This document shows, in pieces, positions 1 through 8,327 of a DNA stretch of 36,014 bases (within the stretch, counting starts at the first letter, position 1; every line of letters begins with the position of its first letter). The DNA is from a virus. The stretch lies in IMG/VR virus record IMGVR_UViG_3300007735_000674, positions 1 through 36,014 of that record, one strand, 5' to 3'. Under the pieces are notes generated by a model. It saw only the letters and a program-made list of their open reading frames with translations. It ran no database searches and was not told where the DNA came from. The position numbers and the translations under genes were made by a program.

Positions 1-21
1 CCCAATTACCCGCAAAATGGG

Positions 22-50
22 TTGAGGAGGGGGGCCTAATGTGATACTAT
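22..50 (+). promoter_or_regulatory. Putative late promoter upstream of the terminase genes
   Basis: A TTGAGG box (22-27) is followed after exactly 17 bases by TACTAT (45-50). A TG one base upstream of that box (42-43) makes it an extended -10. Transcription would begin near 57, which is the A of the small terminase start codon, so the message may be leaderless. The purine-rich GAGGAGGGGGG at 24-34 looks like a ribosome binding site, but it lies 22 bases before that start and instead serves an ATG-TGA start-stop pair at 39-44. The same TG-N-TACTATTG core recurs at 3589. This is sequence reading only. Confidence 0.45.
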
Positions 51-56
51 TGGCGC

Positions 57-512
57 ATGAACCGACTTCCACCCGAACTCCACATCGTCCACGGCACCAA
101 AGCCGAACACAAAGGCAGGCCGTTGCCCGAGGCCATCCGCCAGCGCATCCCCAAACCCGTTTGGTTGGACGACCCTGATTTGTGGGACATGGATGTTTTT
201 ATTACCACCACCGCCGATTTTTTGTGGGACACCTACGGCATTGGCTCGGCGCAAGATCAGCACTTGCTGGGCGCTTTGGCTTTTCAGCTTGACGTTTTTG
301 TCAAATGTATCAAAGGATCAAGAGCCGGTGGGCCAGTGACTAAATTTAATGCTGGGGCAACAGTTGGAACAAACCCATACTTGACAACCGGCGAACGTGC
401 ATTGGGCCGAGCAATCATGATTATGAATGAATTGGGATTAACACCCAGGGGCAGGCTGGCAACCAACAAAGTGGAAAGCGGCAAATTTGCTGCACTGATG
501 GCTGGACCGTGA
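57..512 (+). CDS. terS: Terminase small subunit (P27-like)
   Basis: A 151-residue protein directly upstream of the large terminase. It is expected to bind the packaging site and load the motor on DNA. The middle and C-terminal part (LGALAFQLDVFVK at about residues 77-89, then MIMNELGLTPRGR at about 121-133) matches the layout of P27-type small terminases, which end in a helix followed by a GLTP-x-SR-like motif. Here the Ser position is Gly. It overlaps the terL start by four bases. The start is the first in-frame ATG and has no good ribosome binding site at normal distance, which fits a leaderless message. Family assignment is by pattern and position. Confidence 0.75.
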   Translation: MNRLPPELHIVHGTKAEHKGRPLPEAIRQRIPKPVWLDDPDLWDMDVFITTTADFLWDTYGIGSAQDQHLLGALAFQLDVFVKCIKGSRAGGPVTKFNAGATVGTNPYLTTGERALGRAIMIMNELGLTPRGRLATNKVESGKFAALMAGP

Positions 513-2170
513 ACTTTGAAGATGGCATTTTGTATGCCGTGCGAGTTGTCAAAGGCGAGATACCTGTTTGCCGAAACGTCACGCTTGCCTGCCAGCGGTT
601 TTTAAATCAGATTGAAGACAAAACCTGGGCATACGAATTCCATGCTGATTTTGTAAACCATTTTTTGATGTTTGCCAGCGAGTTGCGGCACACCAAAGGC
701 CCAGACGCAGGCAAGTTGTTGGTGCTGGAACCCTGGCAGTTGTTTATAGTTTGCGCCATTTACGGGTTTCGAAACAAGCGAAACAAATCTCAGCGCATGG
801 TCACAGACGTGATTGTGTTTGTACCCCGCAAGGCAGGCAAATCAACATTGACAGCAGTCATTGCCCTGTACGAATTAATTTGGGGCGAAGCAGGCGCAGA
901 GGTTTATACCCTGGCAACAACCAGGGAGCAGGCAGGAATTGTGTTTCACGCTGCCACCGGGTTTGTAGAAGCCATGCCGCAAAACATTGCCGCCCTGTAC
1001 AACGTAAGCAGGCACCAGATTACTAAAGCAGGCGACAGTCAAACAGTATTTAAAGCATTGTCCAGGGACACCAAAAAGACCGGCGATGGCATGAACCCGG
1101 CCTGTGCCATTGTGGACGAAGCCGCCCAAATCGTAGACCGCAATTCAATTGAAGTGCTGCACAGCGGCATGGTTGCCAGGCTTAACCCGTTGCGGATCTA
1201 CATTACAACCGCCAGTTTTACCAAGGAAACCAAATTCCATGAAGATTTAACCCTGATGGAATCCATGCTGACGGGCGAGGCTACTGATAACCCGCACTGG
1301 TTTGGTTTGCTGTACAGCCTGGATGCTGGTGACGATTGGCGCAATCCAAGCACTTGGGCCAAGGCAAATCCAATGCACGGCATCTCAGTTTTTGAGAGCG
1401 CAATTGCTGAACGGGCAGAAATGGCAAAGCACAAGCCAGCCGCTCTCAATGAATTCCTTTGCAAGACTTTAAACGTCTACGTAAGCGCCAACAGCGCCTG
1501 GGTTGACCGAGCATATTGGGATGATGTTAAATGCGCCCTAGTGCCTGGCAAACAGCCCGAGGCGGTATTTATTGGGTTTGACTTGGCAGCTACCCGTGAC
1601 CTCAACGCAGTCTGCACGCTTAAACGATTTGCTGACGATGACTATGAGGCAGAATTCAAATTTTTCCTGCCGTCTGACGGCTACGATTTAATCCCTAAAC
1701 ACTACAGCGACATTTTTGCAGTAGCTCGAGCATCAGGCATTTTGCACATCACGCAAGGCAATGTCATGGATGATCGGGAAATCAGCGAGTACATTATTAA
1801 GCAGTGCGAAAAATACGAAGTTAAAGAAATTGGCTTTGATGCCTACAATGCTGCCAGCCTAGTGGCTCGGCTTAACGATGCTGGCCTGCCGCTAAAAAAA
1901 GTGGGTCAAGGCATGGCGGTATTAAGCAACCCGTCAAAACACGTAGAAAAATTGCTGATGCAATACAGTATCAAGCATGATGGCAACCCGTTTGTTGGCT
2001 GGCAGCTTGGCAATTGCGAAGTCTATGAAGATGTTAACGGCAACGTCAAAGTGCGGAAAAACGAAGCTGACAAGTCTGCCAAAGTAGACGGCATTATCTC
2101 CCTCATAATCAGTATGCACTGCAATCTTGATAATCCAGTACAATCAGGGTTCGGTTTCAGAACTTTTTAA
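509..2170 (+). CDS. terL: Terminase large subunit (packaging ATPase/nuclease)
   Basis: The DNA-packaging motor of the phage, 553 residues, a usual length for the HK97-type family. The N-terminal ATPase has a Walker A-like PRKAGKST (residues 106-113) and a Walker B CAIVDEAA (199-206) with the D-E pair at 203-204. The C-terminal RNase H-like nuclease shows FIGFD (D358), IGFDAYN (D444) and KVDG (D527) as metal-binding acids. Translation starts at a GTG inside GTGA, overlapping the terS stop, so it is translationally coupled. A leaky ATG would cost many residues before the Walker box, so the GTG start is preferred. Nothing appears truncated. Confidence 0.95.
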   Translation: MNFEDGILYAVRVVKGEIPVCRNVTLACQRFLNQIEDKTWAYEFHADFVNHFLMFASELRHTKGPDAGKLLVLEPWQLFIVCAIYGFRNKRNKSQRMVTDVIVFVPRKAGKSTLTAVIALYELIWGEAGAEVYTLATTREQAGIVFHAATGFVEAMPQNIAALYNVSRHQITKAGDSQTVFKALSRDTKKTGDGMNPACAIVDEAAQIVDRNSIEVLHSGMVARLNPLRIYITTASFTKETKFHEDLTLMESMLTGEATDNPHWFGLLYSLDAGDDWRNPSTWAKANPMHGISVFESAIAERAEMAKHKPAALNEFLCKTLNVYVSANSAWVDRAYWDDVKCALVPGKQPEAVFIGFDLAATRDLNAVCTLKRFADDDYEAEFKFFLPSDGYDLIPKHYSDIFAVARASGILHITQGNVMDDREISEYIIKQCEKYEVKEIGFDAYNAASLVARLNDAGLPLKKVGQGMAVLSNPSKHVEKLLMQYSIKHDGNPFVGWQLGNCEVYEDVNGNVKVRKNEADKSAKVDGIISLIISMHCNLDNPVQSGFGFRTF

Positions 2171-2179
2171 GGGGAAATC

Positions 2180-3568
2180 ATGGCTTTATTTGACATTTTC
2201 AAACAAAAACAAGTCAAAGAATCCAATTCAATGTTTGGGCAAACCGCCCTGGGCAACAATGTATTGTGGGGCAGCAGCAACAAATACAACAGCGCCAACA
2301 GCCAGATTCTCTATGTCACCACGGGCAGCAGCACAGACGCTGGCAGACCCGTAGACATGAGCATGATGAGCCGTAATTCCACAATTATGGCTTGCGTGGG
2401 AGCAAAAGCCAGGGCAATGGCTCAATTGCCAATCCGAATTATGTGCGAAATGGACGATGGCAGCTACCACGATGCCGTCAAAAGCTCAAAGGTAAGCGCC
2501 AGGGACAAAGCCAAAGCCAAGCAAGTGGCTTATCTATTAGGCAACCCAAACAATTTCCAAAGTGCCTACGAATTTCTGTATCAGTACATCATGTGGCATG
2601 AACTGAGTGGCGAGGTGTATATCCTGTGGTGGCGCAAAGACCAAGAAAGCAGCACTCAAACCCCGTTGGAAATGTACGTTTTTGATAGCACTTTAATCAG
2701 TACAACGGTGAATGTAACCAGATACCCTAGCTATAGACTTAGCACCCCAGCATACGGATTTAACCGTGACGAACCACTTGCAGCTCATCAAGTTATGCAC
2801 CTAGTGGACGCTGCTTGGCAAGGAAATGGCGGCTTTAATAAAGGCATTTTGGCAGCAGAATTGATTGGCCTAGACCAAGATATTGACCTGTACGCCAACT
2901 ATGTGATGCAAAACGGGGCCAAACCAAGCGGAATGTTTGTGACTGAAAACGTAATCCCCGATGGCAAATACAAGGAAATTGCGGCACGGCTCAAAGAGGC
3001 ATGGTCATCAATGACGGGCAGCCGCAACGCAGACCCAAGCAAGCCAGGGCAAGGAATGTTGTTAGATCAGGGCATGAAATACCAGCCGCTGGATATGCTG
3101 ACGCTGCAAGACACAGACTGCGCCAAACTCAAAGAACAAACCATGAAACGCATTTGCGGTTTGTTTGGCGTGCCGCCAGCAATGATTGGCATTGCCGATC
3201 AGAAATACAACAATACCCAGACTATGCTGGATGAATTTTACAAAAGCAGTATGTACCCGCTGCTGGTAAATGTTCAGCAAAAGCTAAAACAGCACCTGCT
3301 TGTCGGATACCCGAATTTGTGTGTAGAATTTGACACAAGGGCATTTTTGCGTGGTTCACCCGTAGATCAAATGAATTTTTCGGTGGCTGGGGTAAACGCT
3401 GGCATAATGACCGCAAATGAGGCACGGGAATATCTTGGAATGAAAAACATGGACGGTGCAGACGAATTGAAAGCAGGAAAGCCTGGTGATACAATTCCTG
3501 GTAGCAGCCCTCAAGATACTGGCGGTGGCGGCGGTGGACAGACAAGGAAAATGAACATTGGCAAATAA
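2180..3568 (+). CDS. Portal protein (HK97 family)
   Basis: A 462-residue protein that would form the dodecameric DNA entry ring at one head vertex. The gene has the expected place between terL and the protease, with an AAGGGGA ribosome binding site eight bases upstream. Family-typical stretches are NSTIMACVGAKARAMAQLP (about residue 64 on), the KSGMF-like KPSGMF, a TDCAKLKEQTMKRICGLFGVPP segment and the following DQKYNNTQTMLDEFY. The C-terminus ends in a Gly-rich low-complexity tail, common in portals and usually disordered. I am confident in the role. The exact subfamily cannot be settled by eye. Confidence 0.93.
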   Translation: MALFDIFKQKQVKESNSMFGQTALGNNVLWGSSNKYNSANSQILYVTTGSSTDAGRPVDMSMMSRNSTIMACVGAKARAMAQLPIRIMCEMDDGSYHDAVKSSKVSARDKAKAKQVAYLLGNPNNFQSAYEFLYQYIMWHELSGEVYILWWRKDQESSTQTPLEMYVFDSTLISTTVNVTRYPSYRLSTPAYGFNRDEPLAAHQVMHLVDAAWQGNGGFNKGILAAELIGLDQDIDLYANYVMQNGAKPSGMFVTENVIPDGKYKEIAARLKEAWSSMTGSRNADPSKPGQGMLLDQGMKYQPLDMLTLQDTDCAKLKEQTMKRICGLFGVPPAMIGIADQKYNNTQTMLDEFYKSSMYPLLVNVQQKLKQHLLVGYPNLCVEFDTRAFLRGSPVDQMNFSVAGVNAGIMTANEAREYLGMKNMDGADELKAGKPGDTIPGSSPQDTGGGGGGQTRKMNIGK

Positions 3569-3588
3569 ACCACACGTTCCGCACAATC

Positions 3589-3597
3589 TGTTACTAT
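3589..3597 (+). promoter_or_regulatory. Extended -10 promoter-like site before the protease gene
   Basis: The 104-base gap between portal and protease (3569-3672) contains TG-T-TACTATTG, the same extended -10 core seen before terS. No -35 match lies at 16-18 bases, so it would depend on the TG extension or on an activator. It may allow extra transcription of the capsid genes. The rest of the gap holds no ORF or strong hairpin. Confidence 0.3.
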
Positions 3598-3672
3598 TGC
3601 TCGCAAAATATCGGTCAAAAAAGCCGCAGACAATACACGATATGGATAAGACCAAAACCAACGAGGTAATCC

Positions 3673-4428
3673 ATGAACGAAATGCTAATTGTCTGCGAAG
3701 CAAAACTAAATCTGAACCAGCAACCCGGCACAATTGAGGCTAGGGTCACAAGCTGGGGGCCACGAGAAGGCGCAGACGGGCGCAAGTTTAATTATCAGCC
3801 CGAAGGCTTTGCAGACTGGGCCAAAGAGTTTGAGGCAATGGGCAGGCCGTTACCCATGTTTGTCAATCACTCAGCAGATGCAATCCCCGTTGGCGAATGG
3901 ATGCGCTTTGAGTTTGACAATACCGGCATGACTGCCAGCGGCAGGCTGTACACCAACACCACGCAAGGCAGCGACCTTTACAACGTGATGAAAGAATCGC
4001 CAGCCATGTTTGGCGGGGTATCTGTTGGCGCTTACGCAGAATCGTATCAAATGGTCAACGCTGACGGCGAACCAGACCAATCTGACGAAGCATATTTTCA
4101 AATTACCAAGGGCGGCTTGCGGGAAGTGTCCGTGGTCATGTACCCAAACAATCCCGAAGCCTGCGTCAGCAAGCTGGAATACTTTAGGCCCGATGGGTCT
4201 GCAAATCTAAAGATTTTGGAGCAAGCCTTGCGTGATGCTGGGCTATCTAAAAGTGATGCGGTTGCCGCTGCATCGACTTTCAAAAAGGTGCTGGAGCAGC
4301 GTGATGTTGTCCAAATCCCAAATGAAATTGCGCCGAACCAGAGCGACTCTGATGCGGAGGCAACCATACTCGCAGCCCTTGAGCAGCGGGAATTACTGCA
4401 AACTTTGTCTAACCGCCTAAGGAAATAA
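3673..4428 (+). CDS. Prohead maturation protease (peptidase S78, HK97 family)
   Basis: A 251-residue serine protease that removes scaffold regions of the capsid protein before DNA packaging. The expected catalytic His lies in MFVNHSAD (His66) and the nucleophile in FGGVSVGA (Ser117), the spacing usual for S78 proteases. The C-terminal third (after about residue 165) is helical, charged and probably dispensable or scaffold-like. The gene lies directly before the major capsid gene, separated by two bases. An ACGAGGTAATCC leader gives a ribosome binding site at the chosen ATG. Confidence 0.9.
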   Translation: MNEMLIVCEAKLNLNQQPGTIEARVTSWGPREGADGRKFNYQPEGFADWAKEFEAMGRPLPMFVNHSADAIPVGEWMRFEFDNTGMTASGRLYTNTTQGSDLYNVMKESPAMFGGVSVGAYAESYQMVNADGEPDQSDEAYFQITKGGLREVSVVMYPNNPEACVSKLEYFRPDGSANLKILEQALRDAGLSKSDAVAAASTFKKVLEQRDVVQIPNEIAPNQSDSDAEATILAALEQRELLQTLSNRLRK

Positions 4429-4430
4429 TC

Positions 4431-5771
4431 ATGTCCCAAGTCATCATTGAAAAACTTGACGCTATCGAAGCCGCCAACGCCGCTAAGATTGCTGAAGTTA
4501 CCAGCGCAGCTACTGCTGCAATTGACACTGCCAAAAATGAAATGGCTGAGAAAATCTCGGCGCTAGAGGCAAAAATTAGCACTCTGCAAATGCCGCCTGT
4601 TATCCGCATTGCTAAAACAATTCGCACTGACGTTAATCGTTCTGTGCGTGAGCAACTGAAATCATTTTATTCCGCAAACAATCGGGTGGAAAAACCACTG
4701 AAGATTTTTGCCGATGAAAGTCAATATTTGGCCTACATGAACGAAGCCTCTGCACTAACCGGCGGCGGCAATGGTATTGGTGGACGCACTGGCTACGACC
4801 CTGTGTTTGCAGCAATGCGCTTGGCTAATCCCATGCGTGGTTTGAGCCGCACTGTTGTGACTGATGGCTCTAGCTATCAATTCCGCAGCAAAACCGGCAA
4901 TGCTGGCGCAACCTGGGGATATACCGTTCAAAACAACGGCGGCGCAACCACGCAAGACATGAATATCTGGCAACTGGTGCTGCAAGATTTGAACGTGCAA
5001 TTCCCTGTCCGCACTGCTGCATTGGACGACATCGATGGGTTGGAAGGCACCATTGTTGACGATATGCTAATGGAGTTTGCCCAGGCCGAAGCGCAATCCA
5101 TGATTCAAAACAGCGATCAAACCAACTCGCCTAATACCTACGGCGGCACATCCGGTTTGCGTGGTCTAGATCAGTATCCTGGCGCAAATGCTACCTATAC
5201 CGGAGGCACTACGAGCGCAGCGGCATACGGCACCAGCGGCACAGGCAGTGCTACCGGCTTGCACAGCATTGCAACTTACGATCAATTGACTAGCAACGTC
5301 AACACCGTTGGCGCAAATGCAATAACTTACAAAGACGTTATCAATCTTTGCTATGCATTGCCGCAACAATATTGGACGACTAGCGCCTGCTTTATGGTTA
5401 ACCCTGTGCTGGCTCAAGCCATCCGTGGCTTGCAAGACACCAACGGGCGTCCAATTTTCAACTCAATGGAATCGTTGAATCCAGACGGCATCATCGGGCA
5501 ATTGTTGGGCTTTAATGTCGTGATGAACAAGTATCTCGACAACCCAAGCCAAGCAACTACCGGCAGCGTAGGAACCACATCGTTCTATCCGATGTATTTT
5601 GGTGATTGGCAGCTTGGTCACAGCATCATTGATCGGATGGACATGGTTATGCGCCGCTACGACCAGACGACCCCTGGCTCAATTACGTTCTATGGCGAAA
5701 AACGGCTGGCAACCAGCATCCGTGACCCGAACGCCATCATCCGTTATCGCTCGACCGGAACATCGACCTAA
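4431..5771 (+). CDS. Major capsid protein, HK97 fold, with N-terminal scaffold region
   Basis: A 446-residue head shell protein. Residues 1-50 are an Ala/Glu/Lys-rich coiled coil like the delta domain that the S78 protease removes. The body starts around residue 104 (EASALTGGGNGIGGRT) and includes KTGNAG, the VQFPVRTAALDDIDGLE stretch and a C-terminal TPGSITFYGEKR...AIIRYR. A Ser/Thr/Gly-rich insert lies at about residues 235-280. It is followed by a perfect intrinsic terminator and then by a shorter paralogue. The upstream protease and the N-terminal coiled coil mark it as the main shell protein. Confidence 0.93.
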   Translation: MSQVIIEKLDAIEAANAAKIAEVTSAATAAIDTAKNEMAEKISALEAKISTLQMPPVIRIAKTIRTDVNRSVREQLKSFYSANNRVEKPLKIFADESQYLAYMNEASALTGGGNGIGGRTGYDPVFAAMRLANPMRGLSRTVVTDGSSYQFRSKTGNAGATWGYTVQNNGGATTQDMNIWQLVLQDLNVQFPVRTAALDDIDGLEGTIVDDMLMEFAQAEAQSMIQNSDQTNSPNTYGGTSGLRGLDQYPGANATYTGGTTSAAAYGTSGTGSATGLHSIATYDQLTSNVNTVGANAITYKDVINLCYALPQQYWTTSACFMVNPVLAQAIRGLQDTNGRPIFNSMESLNPDGIIGQLLGFNVVMNKYLDNPSQATTGSVGTTSFYPMYFGDWQLGHSIIDRMDMVMRRYDQTTPGSITFYGEKRLATSIRDPNAIIRYRSTGTST

Positions 5772-5780
5772 GTTGCCATT

Positions 5781-5812
5781 GCAGGGGGGGTTGGACTTCC
5801 CCTGCCTTTTTT
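5781..5812 (+). terminator. Intrinsic terminator between the two capsid genes
   Basis: A seven-base perfect stem, GCAGGGG (5781-5787) with CCCCTGC (5799-5805), an 11-base loop and then a CTTTTTT run. It lies ten bases after the major capsid stop and 20 bases before the second capsid gene. Since no promoter is evident before 5832, partial termination would lower expression of everything downstream relative to the capsid protein. Confidence 0.75.
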
Positions 5813-5831
5813 AACTATTCGGGAAAATCAA

Positions 5832-6863
5832 ATGACTACAGCACGCATTTTGTCGGGCATTAAACAAACGCTACACGAAGGCCATGCTGTCAAAATTGAT
5901 TTGACCGAAGCCTCTGCCCTCACTGGTTCTGGAAACGAAATCGGTGGGCGCACTTTCTTTGATAATGCTTTTGCTGCACTGCGATTTGGCAACCCCATCC
6001 GAGAAGCAGCAAGAGTAATTCCCGCCTTTGGCTCTAGCGTGCAATTTGTCGCAAAGACAGGTAACGCCGCAAACTCCACAAACCCGTGGCTTTATGCCGC
6101 TAGTCCAAACACCGGCTCACCCAACACCGCCACAAGCATTTGGCAATTGCCAACCCGTGTCGTTAGCGCCAGCCTGCCCGTGCGAACAGCTGTAATGTCA
6201 GACATTAATTATCTGAATGAAACCCTTGTTGAAGACATGATGCTTGAATTTGCTCAGTTGGAAGGTGCCAGCATGATTCTTAACAACGATCAAACCGGCT
6301 CTACAACGACAAGCACCGGAAGCACCAATGGTTTGCGTGGCTTGAATTATTATGCTAGCGGCTCTGCTGCATATGGCTCATCTGGCACAGCAATCACGGA
6401 CGGCATCCATACTCTATTGACGGTATCGCAAAATGCCGCTGCAATTTCTTACGATGATTTAGTAAATCTGGCTCAAAATTTCCCAGCACAATATTGGAGT
6501 TTGCCAGGAAATGCTTGGATGATGCACCCAGACACAATTCACGACTTGCGCCAACTTAAAGCAGCAAGCAGCGGTAACGCCAGCCGATTGTTAGCAGAAA
6601 CAGGCGATGACGATGGCGGCGCTGTAGCTAATTTGTTTGGCTGGCCTGTGATTCCAAACCCAAACATGGAAACCATTGCCGCAGGAAAATTTACGATTTA
6701 CCTTGCTAACTGGCCCAGGTTTGTAACTATTGCAGACGTAGAGGAAATGACTGTGCAAGCAATGGAGCAAAGCGCACCAGGATTTATCACTCTGTACGCC
6801 GAACGCCGAATGGTGTCTACCGTGCGTGACCCGTTTGCAGGCGTGCGTTTGGTTGGGGTCTAA
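5832..6863 (+). CDS. Second HK97-fold capsid protein paralogue, lacking the scaffold region
   Basis: A 343-residue protein clearly related to the preceding capsid protein over its body. Shared blocks include EASALTG-GN-IGGRT, FAA-RF/L-NP, K-TGNA, SLPVRTA, DI--L--T-V-DM-LEFAQ-E--SMI-N-DQT, NGLRGL, ISYDDLVNL, and a C-terminal APGFITLYAERR followed by VRDP. Only about 26 residues precede the homology, so the roughly 100-residue scaffold/N-arm of its neighbour is missing. It could be a minor shell, vertex or decoration-like subunit, or a degenerate duplicate kept for another role. It has a GGGAAA ribosome binding site upstream and an intact frame with no internal stop. Confidence 0.85.
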   Translation: MTTARILSGIKQTLHEGHAVKIDLTEASALTGSGNEIGGRTFFDNAFAALRFGNPIREAARVIPAFGSSVQFVAKTGNAANSTNPWLYAASPNTGSPNTATSIWQLPTRVVSASLPVRTAVMSDINYLNETLVEDMMLEFAQLEGASMILNNDQTGSTTTSTGSTNGLRGLNYYASGSAAYGSSGTAITDGIHTLLTVSQNAAAISYDDLVNLAQNFPAQYWSLPGNAWMMHPDTIHDLRQLKAASSGNASRLLAETGDDDGGAVANLFGWPVIPNPNMETIAAGKFTIYLANWPRFVTIADVEEMTVQAMEQSAPGFITLYAERRMVSTVRDPFAGVRLVGV

Positions 6864-6865
6864 GA

Positions 6866-7525
6866 ATGTCCAGCGAAATCCTTGGCGCACAAGGTGGGGC
6901 AACCCGCAACCCGTTCAATTACGCAAAAGTTGAGCAGGTAAATCGGGATGTAGTGACGCCCTGGCTCACGCTGGATGAAATTACTCAACAGCTAAATCTG
7001 TTTGATGACGAAAGCCAAGATGACTATCTGAGCAGCTTAGAACTGGCAACCAGGTTTGCCATAGAAGATTATCTCGGGATGTCAATATTTTCCATGACGT
7101 ATCGGGTTTGGTACGGCGCTCAAGGAACCATTACCGCACCAATGGCTCTGGACTTGCCTGAAGTCAGCCAAAATCTATATCCTACGCAGGCAGGCTTAAC
7201 AATCAACTCGGTTGGCTACTACAACAACAGCGCACCGCCAACACTTACTTTATTAACAGCATCAACTTACTATTACGATGCCAGCGGCAACCGGGTTATC
7301 TTAACCAGTCTGCCCACAATCACTAGTGACATGGCAAACCCGATTGTCGTCAACTACACCACCGCAGCCAATCCGCTACAGACGTATCCAGCAATTAAAC
7401 AAGCTGGCCTGCTGCTGCTTACGCACTTGTACAACCAGCGCAGCAACAGCACAGAGGCATCGTTAAAAAATATCCCATTTGGCGTAGACACCTTGTTGCG
7501 CCCGTACAAAGAATTGGTCATGTAA
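6866..7525 (+). CDS. Head-tail connector (HK97 gp6-like adaptor)
   Basis: A 219-residue protein in the adaptor position, right after the capsid genes. The segment LTLDEITQQLNLFDDESQDD (about residues 33-52), followed by the helix LSSLELATRFAIEDYLG, is the usual signature of gp6-like connectors: LT-LDE---HLR--, then a helix and ---A---IE--L. The C-terminal PAIKQAGLLLLTHLYNQRS helix fits too. It would sit under the portal ring. The start lies two bases after the capsid paralogue stop. Confidence 0.8.
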   Translation: MSSEILGAQGGATRNPFNYAKVEQVNRDVVTPWLTLDEITQQLNLFDDESQDDYLSSLELATRFAIEDYLGMSIFSMTYRVWYGAQGTITAPMALDLPEVSQNLYPTQAGLTINSVGYYNNSAPPTLTLLTASTYYYDASGNRVILTSLPTITSDMANPIVVNYTTAANPLQTYPAIKQAGLLLLTHLYNQRSNSTEASLKNIPFGVDTLLRPYKELVM

Positions 7526-7869
7526 TGGCGATTGCACGTTTTGAAAACATTGCAATCAACAATCTTACCTTTAGCAAGACGGCTTTTGGTGAGCAAACCA
7601 CGACCACAACAAAATGGTTTGACACCCGAGCCACAGTGTCGGCTGTAGGCAACAATTTAAAAATCTCAGAAAAATATCGTCTGTATGACAACCTAGTGCG
7701 GTTTCGTTTAAATTACACGCCGCATATGCAGACAATTGCTAACGCCCAGCATTTGTTTTCAATCACTTACCGGACGCAAGATTGGCGCATTAATGATGTC
7801 CAGGAATCAGACGACCGGATGAGCGTATTGATAATGTGCTATCGCAATGAACCGGTAACTGCAACGTGA
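7525..7869 (+). CDS. Head closure / head-tail joining protein
   Basis: A 114-residue, mostly beta protein in the stopper slot. It shares one base with the connector stop (TAATG). Features of head-tail joining proteins include the early TKTAFGEQTTTTTKWF-like strand and the LYDNLVRFRLNYTP...YRTQDWRINDVQES stretch ending in short strands. It would plug the portal channel after packaging. The call rests mainly on order, size and this pattern. Confidence 0.65.
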   Translation: MAIARFENIAINNLTFSKTAFGEQTTTTTKWFDTRATVSAVGNNLKISEKYRLYDNLVRFRLNYTPHMQTIANAQHLFSITYRTQDWRINDVQESDDRMSVLIMCYRNEPVTAT

Positions 7870-8285
7870 CCGCACAACAAAATCCAGTTACATATGCCAA
7901 GGCCATCCAAGCGGCATTGACCACTATTGTCACTCCGGTCCCCGTCTACGCCACATTTAACCGCAACTTTGCCACCGAGCCAAAATTTATCACCTGGATG
8001 CTGCGAAACGTTCACCAGCCGGTATACACCGGCAGTTATCAATCCGTCAAAGGCATTGATACGCCAGTATTTCAAATCAGTATTTTTACTCAAGTTATTG
8101 AAGACGGTTTTACAATTAGCAATCAGATACTACAATCACTGCACGGCTACAGCGGATTGTTTGGCGGCGCAACTTACGGCATACAAATTAGCAAGGCCGA
8201 TGTGCAATGGCTTTACAACACATACGACAATGACGAGAAACTTGGACAAGTAATCTTAGATTGCACACTAGATATACCGACCTGA
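7866..8285 (+). CDS. Tail terminator / tail completion protein (DUF3168-like)
   Basis: A 139-residue protein between the stopper and the tube protein, the slot of the tail terminator in HK97- and lambda-type genomes. It starts at GTG (7866) in a GTGA overlap with the previous stop. The layout fits: an N-terminal helix (AKAIQAALTTIV), a central strand pair with TPVFQISIFTQ, then a helix (ISNQILQSLHGYSG) and a final strand-rich DNDEKLGQVILDCTLDIP. The sequence match is weaker than the positional evidence. Confidence 0.6.
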   Translation: MTAQQNPVTYAKAIQAALTTIVTPVPVYATFNRNFATEPKFITWMLRNVHQPVYTGSYQSVKGIDTPVFQISIFTQVIEDGFTISNQILQSLHGYSGLFGGATYGIQISKADVQWLYNTYDNDEKLGQVILDCTLDIPT

Positions 8286-8327
8286 TAAGACAATAAATTT
8301 TCTTCTACCTCAACAAAGGAACTTATC

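Noticed and set aside
3222-3733. Antisense frames across the portal end and the gap before the protease
   Set aside because: No ribosome binding site or motif, and they run against all neighbours in the late operon.
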